From the NCBI RefSeq assembly GCF_013283795.1, contig NZ_JABSOD010000016.1, forward strand, positions 19,087 to 83,086: 64,000 nt of DNA. Direction: 5' to 3'. Source of the DNA: Rheinheimera lutimaris (GTDB taxonomy: Bacteria; Pseudomonadota; Gammaproteobacteria; Enterobacterales; Alteromonadaceae). A model generated the notes under the pieces. That model made no database searches. It saw nothing but the letters and a program-made list of their open reading frames with translations, and was not told the DNA's origin. This document shows positions 47,396-56,694 of the stretch, in pieces; within the stretch, counting starts at the first letter, position 1; the number at the start of each line of letters is the position of its first letter. A program made the position numbers and the translations under genes.

Positions 47396-49933
47396 ATGAA
47401 ATTTGGTATTTCGGCAGCGTTGTTGCTGCTTAGCTGTTTTGCTGCTGCAGACATTACATATGTGCCGCAGGTGAAAGATTCAACCCTGCCGTCACCGCAA
47501 CAGGTATTGGGGTTCCCGGTAGGTGAATGGCATGCGCGGCATGATCAGATCCAACGCTATTTTGAATTGTTAGCAAACAGCTCAAAAAAGGCACAGCTCG
47601 ATATTATCGGGTACAGTCATCAACAACGACCACTGTTGCAGTTGGTGATCTCATCAGAACGCAATTTACAGCGGTTAGAGCATATTCGCAGCCAGCATCT
47701 GGCGGCCGCCCGCGACGGTGCACAACGTCAGGCTGATGCACCGGTAATTATCTGGTTAGGTTACAGTGTGCACGGCAATGAACCCAGCGGCGCCAATGCT
47801 GCGCTGTTGTTAGCGCATTACCTGGCGGCGGCCGATAATGACGAAGTCCGGCAATGGCTGGATAACGCGGTGATTTTGTTGCAACCGGTGTTGAATCCGG
47901 ATGGGCACGATCGTTTTGCCAACTGGGTCAATATGCATAAAGGCACCACAGCGGTGGCCGACCCACAGCATCGTGAACACAATGAACCCTGGCCTAATGG
48001 CCGACCAAACCATTACTGGTTTGATTTAAACCGCGACTGGTTATTGTTGCAGCACCCGGAAAGCCGTGCCCGCATTGCGCAATACCAGCAATGGTTGCCA
48101 AACGTCGTGGGTGATTATCACGAAATGGGTACTAACAGCAGCTATTTTTTTCAGCCTGGTATTCCAAGCCGCAATTACCCGCTGACACCGCAACGTAACT
48201 TTGAGTTAACGGCAAAGCTGGCCGGTTACCATGCAGCTGCTTTTGACCAGGCACAGCAGCTGTACTACACCGAAGAAAGCTTTGATGATTTTTATGTCGG
48301 CAAGGGTTCGACTTATCCGGATGTACAGGGCAGCGTCGGTATTTTGTTCGAGCAAGCCAGTAGCCGCGGCCATTTGCAAGACAGTATTAACGGCCCGCTG
48401 AGTTTTGCGGCAACTATCCAAAACCAACTGACAGCGTCACTGTCGACTATTCGCGGCGCGGTGACAGAGCGTGAAGCGCTGCTCAGCTACCAGCAGGATT
48501 TTTATCGCAGTGCCCGACAGCAGGCGCGCAGTGATAAAATTAAAGGCTATATGCTGACAGAAACAGCAGACAGCACCCGGTTGGCCGCATTGCTTGATGT
48601 ACTGCAACGCCACCATGTTGAAGTACTGCAATTAAGCCGCGACTGGCAGGATGACGATAAAAAGTTTGCTGCAGGCAGTAGCTATTATGTGCCGTTGCAA
48701 CAAGCGCAGTATCGTCTGATTAAAGCGATGTTCAGTACAGAAACAACCTTTGGGGATAACACCTTTTATGATGTGTCAGCGTGGACATTGCCTTACGCCT
48801 ACAACATTGCCTTTACCGCACTTAACCGCGAGCCGGCAAAAAGCCAGTTGAAGGCACAATGGTTGCCGGCAACGGTGAATCAGGCTTTGCCGGCCGGTGC
48901 CTATGCCTACGCCTTTGACTGGCGGGACCAGCAGGCGCCATTGTTGTTGCAAGCGTTATTAGCGGAGCAGTTGCAGGTGCGTGCTGCGCTGGATGATTTT
49001 ACTGCGAAGACCGCTGCGGGGAGTATCAACCTTGCGGCCGGTGCTATGGTGATCCCCGCCGGATTGCAGCAGCACGCCGATTGGTTTGCCAGGTTACAGC
49101 GGGTGCAACAACAATTTAGTTTACCGGTATATGCCATCAGCAGCGGCTTAACACCCAAAGGCAGTGACTTGGGCAGCCATAATTTTGCTGTCATTACCTT
49201 ACCCCGCGTGCTGTTAATGGCAGGCCCCGGAATCAACTCCACCGAAGCCGGTGAAGTTTGGTATAACCTGGAACGGCTGGCCGGTATAGCACCGTCATTG
49301 GCAGAGCCACAACGTCTGCGTCAGCTCGACCTGAGCCGCTATAGCCATATTGTGTTGCCGGACGGCAACTATAGTCACTGGCAGGATAGCGAAATTAACC
49401 AGCTGAAAGCCTGGCTGGAACAAGGTGGTGTACTGTGGGGACATAAGCGGGGGGCCGCCTGGTTGGCAACTGCCGGCTTATTAAAAGCAGCATTGTGGCA
49501 GCCGGAAGAGATGAGCAGCTTGATCAGCAGCGACAACCTGCGTTATGCCGACAAAGAACGCTTAGCCGGCAAGCAGCGCATTGCCGGGGCGATTTATCAG
49601 GCTGAACTTGACCTTAGCCACCCGCTGACATTTGGCATTACCGATGCCAAATTGCCGGTATTTAAAAACGGCACCTTATTATTACAACCGGCCACTGCTG
49701 CTTTTGTTAACGTTGGCTTATACAGCCGCGCGCCGCAACTGGCCGGTTACACGGCGGCAGAATACATCCCACGTATTAGCCAAAGTGCGGTATTGCTGGC
49801 GCACAACGTTGGCCGTGGCCGGGTTATCGGCATGACCGACAACCCGGTATTTCGCGGCTATTTTTATGGCTCCAGCCGCTTGTTGGTTAATGCGCTTTAC
49901 CTGGGCAGCAGTTTCAGCACTAAAGCTGATTAA
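47396..49933 (+). CDS. Large secreted M14-family zinc carboxypeptidase
   Basis: 845 residues with a signal peptide (MKFGISAALLLLSCFAAA). The M14 catalytic domain (about 35-360) shows the Zn motif HGNE (His126, Glu129 in YSVHGNEPSGANAALL), LLQPVLNPDGHDRFANW, a FDLNRDW substrate-binding segment and GDYHEMG. The C-terminal half (about 600-845) looks like a class I glutamine-amidotransferase-like/flavodoxin fold (RYSHIVLPDGNYSHW...LKAWLEQGGVLWGHKRGAAWLA), seen in related secreted carboxypeptidases of Alteromonadales. Probably a periplasmic or extracellular protein-degrading enzyme. Ends 4 bases inside comF. Confidence 0.9.
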   Translation: MKFGISAALLLLSCFAAADITYVPQVKDSTLPSPQQVLGFPVGEWHARHDQIQRYFELLANSSKKAQLDIIGYSHQQRPLLQLVISSERNLQRLEHIRSQHLAAARDGAQRQADAPVIIWLGYSVHGNEPSGANAALLLAHYLAAADNDEVRQWLDNAVILLQPVLNPDGHDRFANWVNMHKGTTAVADPQHREHNEPWPNGRPNHYWFDLNRDWLLLQHPESRARIAQYQQWLPNVVGDYHEMGTNSSYFFQPGIPSRNYPLTPQRNFELTAKLAGYHAAAFDQAQQLYYTEESFDDFYVGKGSTYPDVQGSVGILFEQASSRGHLQDSINGPLSFAATIQNQLTASLSTIRGAVTEREALLSYQQDFYRSARQQARSDKIKGYMLTETADSTRLAALLDVLQRHHVEVLQLSRDWQDDDKKFAAGSSYYVPLQQAQYRLIKAMFSTETTFGDNTFYDVSAWTLPYAYNIAFTALNREPAKSQLKAQWLPATVNQALPAGAYAYAFDWRDQQAPLLLQALLAEQLQVRAALDDFTAKTAAGSINLAAGAMVIPAGLQQHADWFARLQRVQQQFSLPVYAISSGLTPKGSDLGSHNFAVITLPRVLLMAGPGINSTEAGEVWYNLERLAGIAPSLAEPQRLRQLDLSRYSHIVLPDGNYSHWQDSEINQLKAWLEQGGVLWGHKRGAAWLATAGLLKAALWQPEEMSSLISSDNLRYADKERLAGKQRIAGAIYQAELDLSHPLTFGITDAKLPVFKNGTLLLQPATAAFVNVGLYSRAPQLAGYTAAEYIPRISQSAVLLAHNVGRGRVIGMTDNPVFRGYFYGSSRLLVNALYLGSSFSTKAD

Positions 49934-50643
49934 TCAGACAAGGTGACGGCTACTGTCCATAAACTGATATGGCGGGCACCGTGCCGTCGCAGCAAACGGC
50001 ATATTTCGTTTGCTGTGGCGCCGGTGGTAACGACGTCATCCACCAACGCAATGTGTGTTGGCAGCACTGTTGTCAAAGGCAGGCTAAAAGCCGCTTTAAG
50101 ATTACGTTGACGTTGTTTGCGGTTCAGGCCCACTTGCGCTGCCTGATACTGTTTGCGCTGCAACAGGGGTAGCAGCGGTAATTGCAACTGTTGCGCCGCC
50201 GCTTTGGCTAATAACTCTGCCTGATTAAAGCCGCGTTGCCGCTGTTTGCGACGGTGCATCGGCACGTAAAGGATTGCCTGTGGCAGCTTATGTGCTTGCT
50301 GTTGATACTGCTGTAGCAACTCAACAAACTGCCGTTGCAGCAAATCGCCGGCGCTGTAGTCCCGCGCAAATTTCCAGCGTTGTAACCAATGCTGATAAGG
50401 TTGCCGGTAGTAGCCCACACTCAGCAATTCGTCAAAACGTGGCTTGGTTAAACCGCGGGCAACCTGCGGCAGCCACAACAGGTTGTAATGGCACAAGGCC
50501 AGTGGCAATTGCGGCAGAGCTTGCTGGCAAGCATCGCATAGCTGGCGGTCAAACCTTTGCACCGGTAAACTGCACCACAGACACGGAGTGGGCAATAAGA
50601 GATGCCACAATTGTTGCAACTGACGCACTAAAACGCTGAGCAA
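49930..50643 (-). CDS. comF: ComF/GntX-family phosphoribosyltransferase-like protein
   Basis: 237 residues. An N-terminal zinc-finger-like segment (PTPCLWCSLPVQRFDRQLCDACQQ, CxxC...CxxC) and a C-terminal type I PRTase domain with the PRPP loop VALVDDVVTTGATANEI. RQRGFNQAELLAKA is the family signature. Homologues are needed for DNA uptake (ComFC) or for using DNA as food (GntX); the natural substrate is unknown. It is divergent from bioH across 46 bases, the usual comF/bioH pairing. Confidence 0.93.
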   Translation of the reverse strand: MLSVLVRQLQQLWHLLLPTPCLWCSLPVQRFDRQLCDACQQALPQLPLALCHYNLLWLPQVARGLTKPRFDELLSVGYYRQPYQHWLQRWKFARDYSAGDLLQRQFVELLQQYQQQAHKLPQAILYVPMHRRKQRQRGFNQAELLAKAAAQQLQLPLLPLLQRKQYQAAQVGLNRKQRQRNLKAAFSLPLTTVLPTHIALVDDVVTTGATANEICRLLRRHGARHISLWTVAVTLSD

Positions 50644-50689
50644 ATCAAAATCCGTTTTAATTTACATTTTTGTAACTATGGCAGGAAAA

Positions 50690-51451
50690 ATGAGTTCCGA
50701 CAAACCAACACTGGTATTATTGCATGGCTGGGGCGTAAACCACGGTGTGTGGCAAGGTATTACAGAACAAATAGCTGCCCGGGTGCAGCTGTTGACGCCG
50801 GATTTGCCGGGCTTTGGTATGCAGCAAAGCTACCCGCAGCCTTACCGGTTGGACGCGGTGGTTGATGAGTTGGCGGCGAACATCCCACCACACAGCTATG
50901 TGTGCGGTTGGTCATTAGGCGGGCTGCTGGCGCTTGCTATCGCTACACGTTATCCGGACAAGGTACAGCAGTTGGGCCTGGTAGCGGCTTCGCCCTGCTT
51001 TTTAACGCAGCCCGGCTGGCCGGGGATGGCAGAGCCGGTAATGCAGCAGTTTGCCCGCTCCCTAAGCGAAAATCTGCAACAAACTATAGAGCGCTTTTTG
51101 GCTATCCAGGCGATGGGCAGCAGCAGTGCCCGTGCTGATACCAAATTGTTGAAGCAAGCCATTATGGCCTATCCCATGGCACAACCGGCGGCAGTAGCCG
51201 GCGCGTTGCAGTTGCTCAGCCAGTGTGATTTACGTGCAGAGTTTGCTGCGTTAAAGCAGCCGGTTAGCGGCATTTTTGGCCGGCTGGACTCGTTGGTGCC
51301 GGCGGCTGTTGTCGCGCAGCTGCAACAATTGCAACCCAGCGCCGGCTTTACGGTACTGCCGCATGCCTCACATGCACCTTTTATCTCGCATCCGGCAGAG
51401 TTTGGCCAATGGTTGCAGCAGTGGTTAGGTCTGTCCGGGCAACAAAGTTAA
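50690..51451 (+). CDS. bioH: Pimeloyl-ACP methyl ester carboxylesterase BioH
   Basis: 253 residues from the ATG at 50690, which has AGGA 5 bases upstream; an ATG at 50678 four codons earlier is possible. Alpha/beta hydrolase that frees pimeloyl-ACP for biotin synthesis. The triad is visible: nucleophile in CGWSLGGLLAL, Asp in FGRLDSLVP and His in LPHASHAPF. LLHGWGVNHGVW carries the oxyanion region. Length close to E. coli BioH (256). No other bio genes in the window. Confidence 0.93.
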   Translation: MSSDKPTLVLLHGWGVNHGVWQGITEQIAARVQLLTPDLPGFGMQQSYPQPYRLDAVVDELAANIPPHSYVCGWSLGGLLALAIATRYPDKVQQLGLVAASPCFLTQPGWPGMAEPVMQQFARSLSENLQQTIERFLAIQAMGSSSARADTKLLKQAIMAYPMAQPAAVAGALQLLSQCDLRAEFAALKQPVSGIFGRLDSLVPAAVVAQLQQLQPSAGFTVLPHASHAPFISHPAEFGQWLQQWLGLSGQQS

Positions 51452-51547
51452 GGCCGTTACAACCTTTTAGCCTAAGGCGGCGCTTCCATTTTGCGGTGTT
51501 TTGGTTAATAATTGACCAGTGTTTGCTAAGATTACCGGAGTTGTATC

Positions 51548-51853
51548 ATGGATATTCAATCTGCTTTATATTCTGGTGTGCAGGGTTTTGCCCGTGCCAG
51601 TGCCGGTGTAACAGAGGCTACGCTGGACATAAACCGCCAGACCCGTGCCAACCGGCAAAATGAAACTGAGCAAGCGGTAGCACAAACTGCCGCCGCAGAG
51701 CAGCCCCGTACTGCGCAAACTGCAGAGCAACCGGGGTCATTAACCAACAGCCTGGTGCAGTTGGGGCAGGAGCAGCGCAATGCCCAGGCGAATGTTAAAA
51801 GCATTCAAACTGCTGATGATGTGCTTGGCAGTGTGATAGATATTCGCGTCTGA
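51548..51853 (+). CDS. Orphan flagellar-rod-like small protein
   Basis: 101 residues. The N-terminus (MDIQSALYSGVQGFARASAGVTEATLDINRQT) and the C-terminus (RNAQANVKSIQTADDVLGSVIDIRV) look like the two ends of flagellar rod/hook proteins such as FlgC/FlgG, where ANVKVIKTADEMLGTLLDI-type sequence closes the coiled coil. The middle is a short Ala/Gln/Thr-rich linker in place of the usual domains. No flagellar genes are nearby. Its stop overlaps the ATG of the next gene (ATGA-like), so the pair is coupled. Confidence 0.7.
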   Translation: MDIQSALYSGVQGFARASAGVTEATLDINRQTRANRQNETEQAVAQTAAAEQPRTAQTAEQPGSLTNSLVQLGQEQRNAQANVKSIQTADDVLGSVIDIRV

Positions 51854-52833
51854 TGACTATGCTGGTATCAAACTATCCGAATGTCAGTATCAATACGGCG
51901 AACCCGCCGACTGAAATGGCGCGGCGTGATGCGCTGCGCCGGGATCTGTTTGAGCCGGTAAAAGAGCTTGAGAAGTCATCGGCGGAAAAGCCGCTGGTTA
52001 CCGACGAAAAGGTGCGTAGTGCGAACGGTGCTCAGTCACAGGTAAATTTGTATGGCGCCAATGGCAAAGAAACTGAAACTCAGCAAGCGATAGAGGGTCG
52101 GGGCGAGGAGTCATCTCAGCAAAATGCTGAAGGCGAACAGCAGCAAGCCGGCCCTGAGCAACAGGAAGCAAAACAGCAGCAAGAAGCAAAACAGCAAGCC
52201 GAACAGCAAGAGCAGGCGGACGTACGTGAGCTGAAGGCGCGTGATCAGGAAGTTAAAACCCATGAACAAGCACATGCAGCGGTGGGTGGCCGTTATGCCG
52301 GCGCGCCGTCTTACTCTTATGAGTTAGGCCCTGACGGCAAGCAATATGCTGTCGGTGGTGAAGTGTCGATTGATATCTCGCCGATTCCGGGTGATCCGCA
52401 GGCTACAGTGCAAAAAATGCAGCAGGTGCGTGCCGCGGCATTGGCACCGGCAGAGCCGTCTGCAGCAGACCGGCGCATTGCCGCTGAAGCGGCAATGCGG
52501 CAAATTCAGGCGCAGGCTGAGCTGGTGCAGCAAGCATCGGCTATAGCACAAACTAAACCGGCTGAGACTGAATCTGCTGAGCCTGCATCCGCCGCGGCTG
52601 AGCCAACGGGCACAACTGACGGTGCAAGTGGCCGTGCCGGTTTTGCTGAGCAACTGCAGCAAACCGAAATAAGCTATCGTGTGTCAGACGACAGCGGCAG
52701 TAATGCCATCGTTTACCCGCAACGTGATACTCTTGCCATCAGTGCGCAAATGCAGCTGCGCCGCGATGTTATCGCCGGGTTTTATCAACGCGCAACTGAA
52801 CCGCAAGTCAGGCAATCACTGCAGCAAGCTTAA
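51853..52833 (+). CDS. SprA-related putative metalloprotease
   Basis: 326 residues. Residues 75-125 are a Gln/Glu-rich low-complexity stretch. The conserved core follows: an HEQAH zinc-protease-like motif (His137-His141) in VKTHEQAHAAVGGRYAGAPSYSYELGPDGKQYAVGGEVSIDISPIPGDP, the signature of the SprA-related family (CJM1_0395-like putative metalloproteases). The C-terminus is helical and Ala/Gln-rich. No signal peptide. It overlaps the rod-like gene, and the pair may be exported or polar-structure associated; that is inference. Confidence 0.78.
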   Translation: MTMLVSNYPNVSINTANPPTEMARRDALRRDLFEPVKELEKSSAEKPLVTDEKVRSANGAQSQVNLYGANGKETETQQAIEGRGEESSQQNAEGEQQQAGPEQQEAKQQQEAKQQAEQQEQADVRELKARDQEVKTHEQAHAAVGGRYAGAPSYSYELGPDGKQYAVGGEVSIDISPIPGDPQATVQKMQQVRAAALAPAEPSAADRRIAAEAAMRQIQAQAELVQQASAIAQTKPAETESAEPASAAAEPTGTTDGASGRAGFAEQLQQTEISYRVSDDSGSNAIVYPQRDTLAISAQMQLRRDVIAGFYQRATEPQVRQSLQQA

Positions 52834-52863
52834 CCGTCGCTGCAGTGTGTTGTACCCGCTACT

Positions 52864-55194
52864 TTACTTCTTCAGTTTGGCAAAAGCTTCCGCAAAGGCA
52901 TTACCCATAGCGGCATTGTTGTCTGCTGCCTTGGCCGGGCGTGGCGCTGAGTTTTTGCCCTGTTGCTGACGCGGTGTGGTTTTGTCGGCATTTCTGTTTG
53001 CGGTTTTGTCGGCATTTTTCGGCGCCGGCTGTTCGTCCATTCGCATGGTAAGGGCAATACGCTTGCGCTCAATGTCTACGTCCAGTACTTTTACTTTTAC
53101 CACATCACCGGCTTTTACTACCTGATGCGGATCGCTGACAAATTTATCGGTCAGTGATGAAATATGCACCAAACCATCCTGATGTACGCCAATATCGACA
53201 AAGGCACCAAAGTTGGTGACATTGGTTACCACGCCTTCGAGCAACATGCCGCCGGTTAAATCTTTTAAGGTTTCTACGCCGTCTTTAAAGCTGGCTGTTT
53301 TAAATTCCGGCCTTGGGTCGCGGCCTGGCTTATCCAGCTCTTTTAAGATATCCGTAATGGTAGGCACACCAAAATGCTCATCAGCAAAGGCTTTGGCATC
53401 AACACTGTTTAAAAAACTGCTGTTGCCGATGATTTGCTCAACGCTTTTTTGATGCGTGCTGAGTATTTTTTCCACCAGTGGGTAGGCTTCCGGGTGAACA
53501 CCAGAGGCATCCAAAGGGTTTTTGCCATTATTAATGCGTAAGAAGCCGGCGGCCTGTTCAAAGGCTTTTGGTCCCAAACGCGGCACTTTAAGCAGTTCTT
53601 TACGCTCATTAAAGCGGCCATTGCTGTCACGGTGGAACACAATATTTTGTGCCAGGGTTTTATTTAACCCGGCTACCCGCGCCAGCAGCGGTACTGAGGC
53701 AGTATTTAAATCTACACCAACGGCGTTTACGCAGTCTTCCACTACGCCATCGAGCGACTTAGTTAACAGGCTTTGGTTTACATCATGCTGGTATTGTCCT
53801 ACGCCAATGGCTTTAGGTTCAATTTTTACCAGCTCTGCTAACGGGTCCTGTAAGCGGCGGCCAATCGATACCGCACCGCGCAGCGACACATCCAGATCCG
53901 GAAACTCCAGCGCCGCCAGCTCAGAGGCGGAATAGATGGATGCGCCGGCTTCCGACACCATGATTTTTTGTATTTGTTGATCCGGCAGCGCTTTTATTAC
54001 TTCAGCGGCCAGTTTGTCGGTTTCACGCGAGGCCGTACCATTGCCGATAGCAATCAGTTCCACTTTATGTTGTTGGCACAGTGCTACCAGGGTACGTACC
54101 GACTTGTCCCAGGCGTTTTGTGGCGCATGCGGGAAAATAGTGTTTTGGCTTAACAGCTTGCCGGTTTCATCTATCGCCGTTACTTTAACGCCGGTGCGCA
54201 GGCCCGGATCCAGCGCCAGCGTAGTGCGCATGCCGGCCGGTGCCGCCATCAGTAAGTCTTTTAAGTTGCGGGCAAACACTTTAATTGCTTCTTCTTCAGA
54301 GCGCTCGCGTAGTTCACTTAACAGGTCGTTTTCCAGCTGCAGGTGCAGTTTTACCTTCCAGGTCCATTGCACTGCGGTGCGTAAAAAGCCATCAGCGGCG
54401 CGACCTTCGTCTTTAATATTAAAGTGACCGGCGACCATTTGCTCGCACACGCTGTGTGCTGTGGTCTCGTCGGCATCCGGCAACAACTGCAACTGCAGGA
54501 AGCCCTCATTGCGGCCGCGGAACATTGCCAGGGCGCGATGCGACGGTGTGGTTTTCCAGCTTTCGCTGTGGGCAAAATAATCACGGAATTTGGCGCCGTC
54601 CTGTTCCTTACCGGCCACCACTGTGCTTTTTAACATGGCATTTTCTGCCAGATGGCGGCGTAAGCGTGCCAGCAGGTTGGCGTCTTCGGCAAAACGCTCC
54701 ATTAAAATATATTTGGTGCCATCTAACACCGCTTTGGTATCAGCAAAGCCGGCATCGGCGTTAATATAAGCCGCCGCTTCTGTTTCCGGGTTTAATGTCG
54801 GGTTGGCTTGCAATGCATCTGCTAACGGCAATAAACCGGCTTCAATCGCAATTTGGCCTTTAGTGCGGCGCTTGGCTTTATACGGCAGGTATAAGTCTTC
54901 CAGCCGGGTTTTGTTGTCGGCAGCAAGAATGTCATTTTTCAGCTCAGGCGTTAATTTACCCTGCTCGTCGATGGTTTTTAATATTACCAACCGGCGCTCT
55001 TCCAGCTCGCGCAAATACGTTAAACGCTGATCCAGATGGCGCAATTGCGTATCGTCCAGGCCGCCGGTAATTTCTTTGCGGTAACGGGCGATAAAAGGCA
55101 CTGTTGCACCTTCGTCCAGCAGCGCTATGGTAGCGGCAACCTGTTCCGGACGGGCAGCAATCTCTGCAGCAATTTGCTTAATAATGATAGACAT
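52864..55194 (-). CDS. tex: RNA-binding transcriptional accessory protein Tex
   Basis: 776 residues from the ATG at 55194. Domains in order: Tex N-terminal helical domain ([37 protein letters not shown]), YqgF/RuvC-like domain ([13 protein letters not shown], about 330-450), helix-hairpin-helix pair ([28 protein letters not shown]), and an S1 RNA-binding domain at about 640-720 ([31 protein letters not shown]). The Lys/Asn-rich tail is basic. E. coli homologue YhgF. The tex-greB-ompR-envZ neighbourhood is conserved. A short CACCC-GTAG-GGGGTG hairpin lies in its leader near 55221. Confidence 0.96.
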   Translation of the reverse strand: MSIIIKQIAAEIAARPEQVAATIALLDEGATVPFIARYRKEITGGLDDTQLRHLDQRLTYLRELEERRLVILKTIDEQGKLTPELKNDILAADNKTRLEDLYLPYKAKRRTKGQIAIEAGLLPLADALQANPTLNPETEAAAYINADAGFADTKAVLDGTKYILMERFAEDANLLARLRRHLAENAMLKSTVVAGKEQDGAKFRDYFAHSESWKTTPSHRALAMFRGRNEGFLQLQLLPDADETTAHSVCEQMVAGHFNIKDEGRAADGFLRTAVQWTWKVKLHLQLENDLLSELRERSEEEAIKVFARNLKDLLMAAPAGMRTTLALDPGLRTGVKVTAIDETGKLLSQNTIFPHAPQNAWDKSVRTLVALCQQHKVELIAIGNGTASRETDKLAAEVIKALPDQQIQKIMVSEAGASIYSASELAALEFPDLDVSLRGAVSIGRRLQDPLAELVKIEPKAIGVGQYQHDVNQSLLTKSLDGVVEDCVNAVGVDLNTASVPLLARVAGLNKTLAQNIVFHRDSNGRFNERKELLKVPRLGPKAFEQAAGFLRINNGKNPLDASGVHPEAYPLVEKILSTHQKSVEQIIGNSSFLNSVDAKAFADEHFGVPTITDILKELDKPGRDPRPEFKTASFKDGVETLKDLTGGMLLEGVVTNVTNFGAFVDIGVHQDGLVHISSLTDKFVSDPHQVVKAGDVVKVKVLDVDIERKRIALTMRMDEQPAPKNADKTANRNADKTTPRQQQGKNSAPRPAKAADNNAAMGNAFAEAFAKLKK

Positions 55195-55302
55195 AGAAAA
55201 AAAGTTCCTGATAAAAGGCACCCGTAGGGGGTGATAAACGTCAGTCGGAAAACAATACAATAAGCTGATTGTCCACTTTAAGCGGCAAAAAATCCAATTT
55301 GC

Positions 55303-55791
55303 TTAACGTGCCGCCGGTTCCGCGGCATAGCTGATATGGTTTACAAACCACAGTTTGGTGCCGGTAGGGGTGGCCACCAATACTTCATCATCCACTGCTT
55401 TTTTTAACAGCGCCCGCGCCATCGGCGAGTCGATAGAGATGTAATCTTTGCGGCCATAAATTTCATCCGGCCCGACAATACGAAAACTCAGCTGTTCGCC
55501 CTGTTCGTTTTCAATTTCAACCCGGGCACCAAAAAACACCCTGCCGTCTTGCTGCGGTGAATAATCGACAATTTTCAGCACTTCCAGCCGTTTGCGTAAA
55601 AAGCGAATACGCCGGTCGGTTTCGCGCAGCAGTTTTTTATTGTACTGATAATCGGCATTTTCGCTGCGATCACCCAAGCTGGCGGCCCAGGCGACTTTAG
55701 CGGTAACGTCGGGGCGCTTTTCGCGCCATAAATAGTTCAGCTCGTGCTGCAGGGCTTCAAAGCCTTCGCGGGTAATTAAATCTGTGCGCAT
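55303..55791 (-). CDS. greB: Transcript cleavage factor GreB
   Basis: 162 residues from the ATG at 55791 (MRTDLITREGFEALQHELNYLWREKRP). The N-terminal coiled coil carries the acidic tip (LGDRSENADYQYNKK, with the catalytic Asp/Glu) that enters the RNA polymerase secondary channel to cleave backtracked RNA. The C-terminal FKBP-like domain contains FRIVGPDEIYGRKDYISIDSPMARALL. The RxK-rich stretch and RKRLEVLKIV favour GreB over GreA. An upstream in-frame ATG (40 codons earlier) is rejected. Divergent from ompR. Confidence 0.95.
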   Translation of the reverse strand: MRTDLITREGFEALQHELNYLWREKRPDVTAKVAWAASLGDRSENADYQYNKKLLRETDRRIRFLRKRLEVLKIVDYSPQQDGRVFFGARVEIENEQGEQLSFRIVGPDEIYGRKDYISIDSPMARALLKKAVDDEVLVATPTGTKLWFVNHISYAAEPAAR

Positions 55792-55968
55792 TATCCGGCA
55801 AGTATCCGTAAATTCTGGCTGCAGATGGTAGCAGCTTTTACGGTCAAATCGCCAGCGGTAGCACGCTGTAGTTGCGCCGACAAACTTTGTAACACAAACA
55901 ACCGCCACAGCTTTACGCCCCGGCGGTTTTTTCGTTTATAGTGGAGCAAATATCGTGGAGGCTTCGCT

Positions 55969-56694
55969 ATGGCAAGTTCGGAAACGCCAAAAATTCTTGT
56001 GGTTGATGATGATATGCGCTTGCGCGCTTTACTGGAGCGTTATCTGGTTGAGCAAGGTTATATAGTGCGCAGTGTCGCCAACTATGAACAAATGCAGCGG
56101 CTGATGGAGCGGGAGAACTTTCATCTGGTGGTGCTCGATCTTATGCTGCCGGGCGAGGATGGTTTGTCTATTTGCCGCCGCCTGCGCCAGCAGGAAAACG
56201 AAATCCCTATTATTATGCTGACGGCAAAAGGCGATGAAGTCGACCGCATTATCGGCCTGGAAATGGGTGCCGACGACTACCTGCCAAAACCCTTTAACCC
56301 GCGCGAATTACTGGCGCGTATTCGTGCCGTAATGCGGCGCAAAAGTAAAGAATTGCCGGGCGCCCCCAGCCAGGCCGAGGGTAGCGTAGAATTTGGCCCG
56401 TTTAAATTTAACCTGGCCACACGCGAGATGCGCAAAGGCGATGAATTGTTGCCGCTAACCAGCGGTGAATATGCGGTGCTCAAAGTGCTGGTTAGCCATC
56501 CGCGTGAGCCGTTATCGCGTGATAAACTGATGAACCAGGCGCGTGGCCGTGATTACTCGGCCATGGAGCGCAGTATCGACGTGCAGGTATCGCGCTTGCG
56601 CCGGATGCTGGAGGACGACGCCGCTAACCCGCGCTATATTCAAACAGTATGGGGCCTGGGTTATGTATTTGTGCCGGATGGCAGCGTCAGCTAG
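55969..56694 (+). CDS. ompR: Two-component response regulator OmpR
   Basis: 241 residues: a receiver domain with phospho-acceptor Asp57 (LVVLDLMLPGEDG) and Lys in LPKPFNPRELLARI, and a winged-helix DNA-binding domain at about 135-235 (LTSGEYAVLKVLVSHPREPLSRDKLMNQARGRDYSAMERSIDVQVSRLRRML). Controls porins and envelope functions in response to osmolarity through EnvZ. Stop and envZ start are directly adjacent (TAG-ATG). Confidence 0.97.
   Translation: MASSETPKILVVDDDMRLRALLERYLVEQGYIVRSVANYEQMQRLMERENFHLVVLDLMLPGEDGLSICRRLRQQENEIPIIMLTAKGDEVDRIIGLEMGADDYLPKPFNPRELLARIRAVMRRKSKELPGAPSQAEGSVEFGPFKFNLATREMRKGDELLPLTSGEYAVLKVLVSHPREPLSRDKLMNQARGRDYSAMERSIDVQVSRLRRMLEDDAANPRYIQTVWGLGYVFVPDGSVS

Noticed and set aside
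55201-55260. Hairpin CACCC/GGGTG in the tex leader as a riboswitch
   Set aside because: A single short stem with no recognisable conserved aptamer core.
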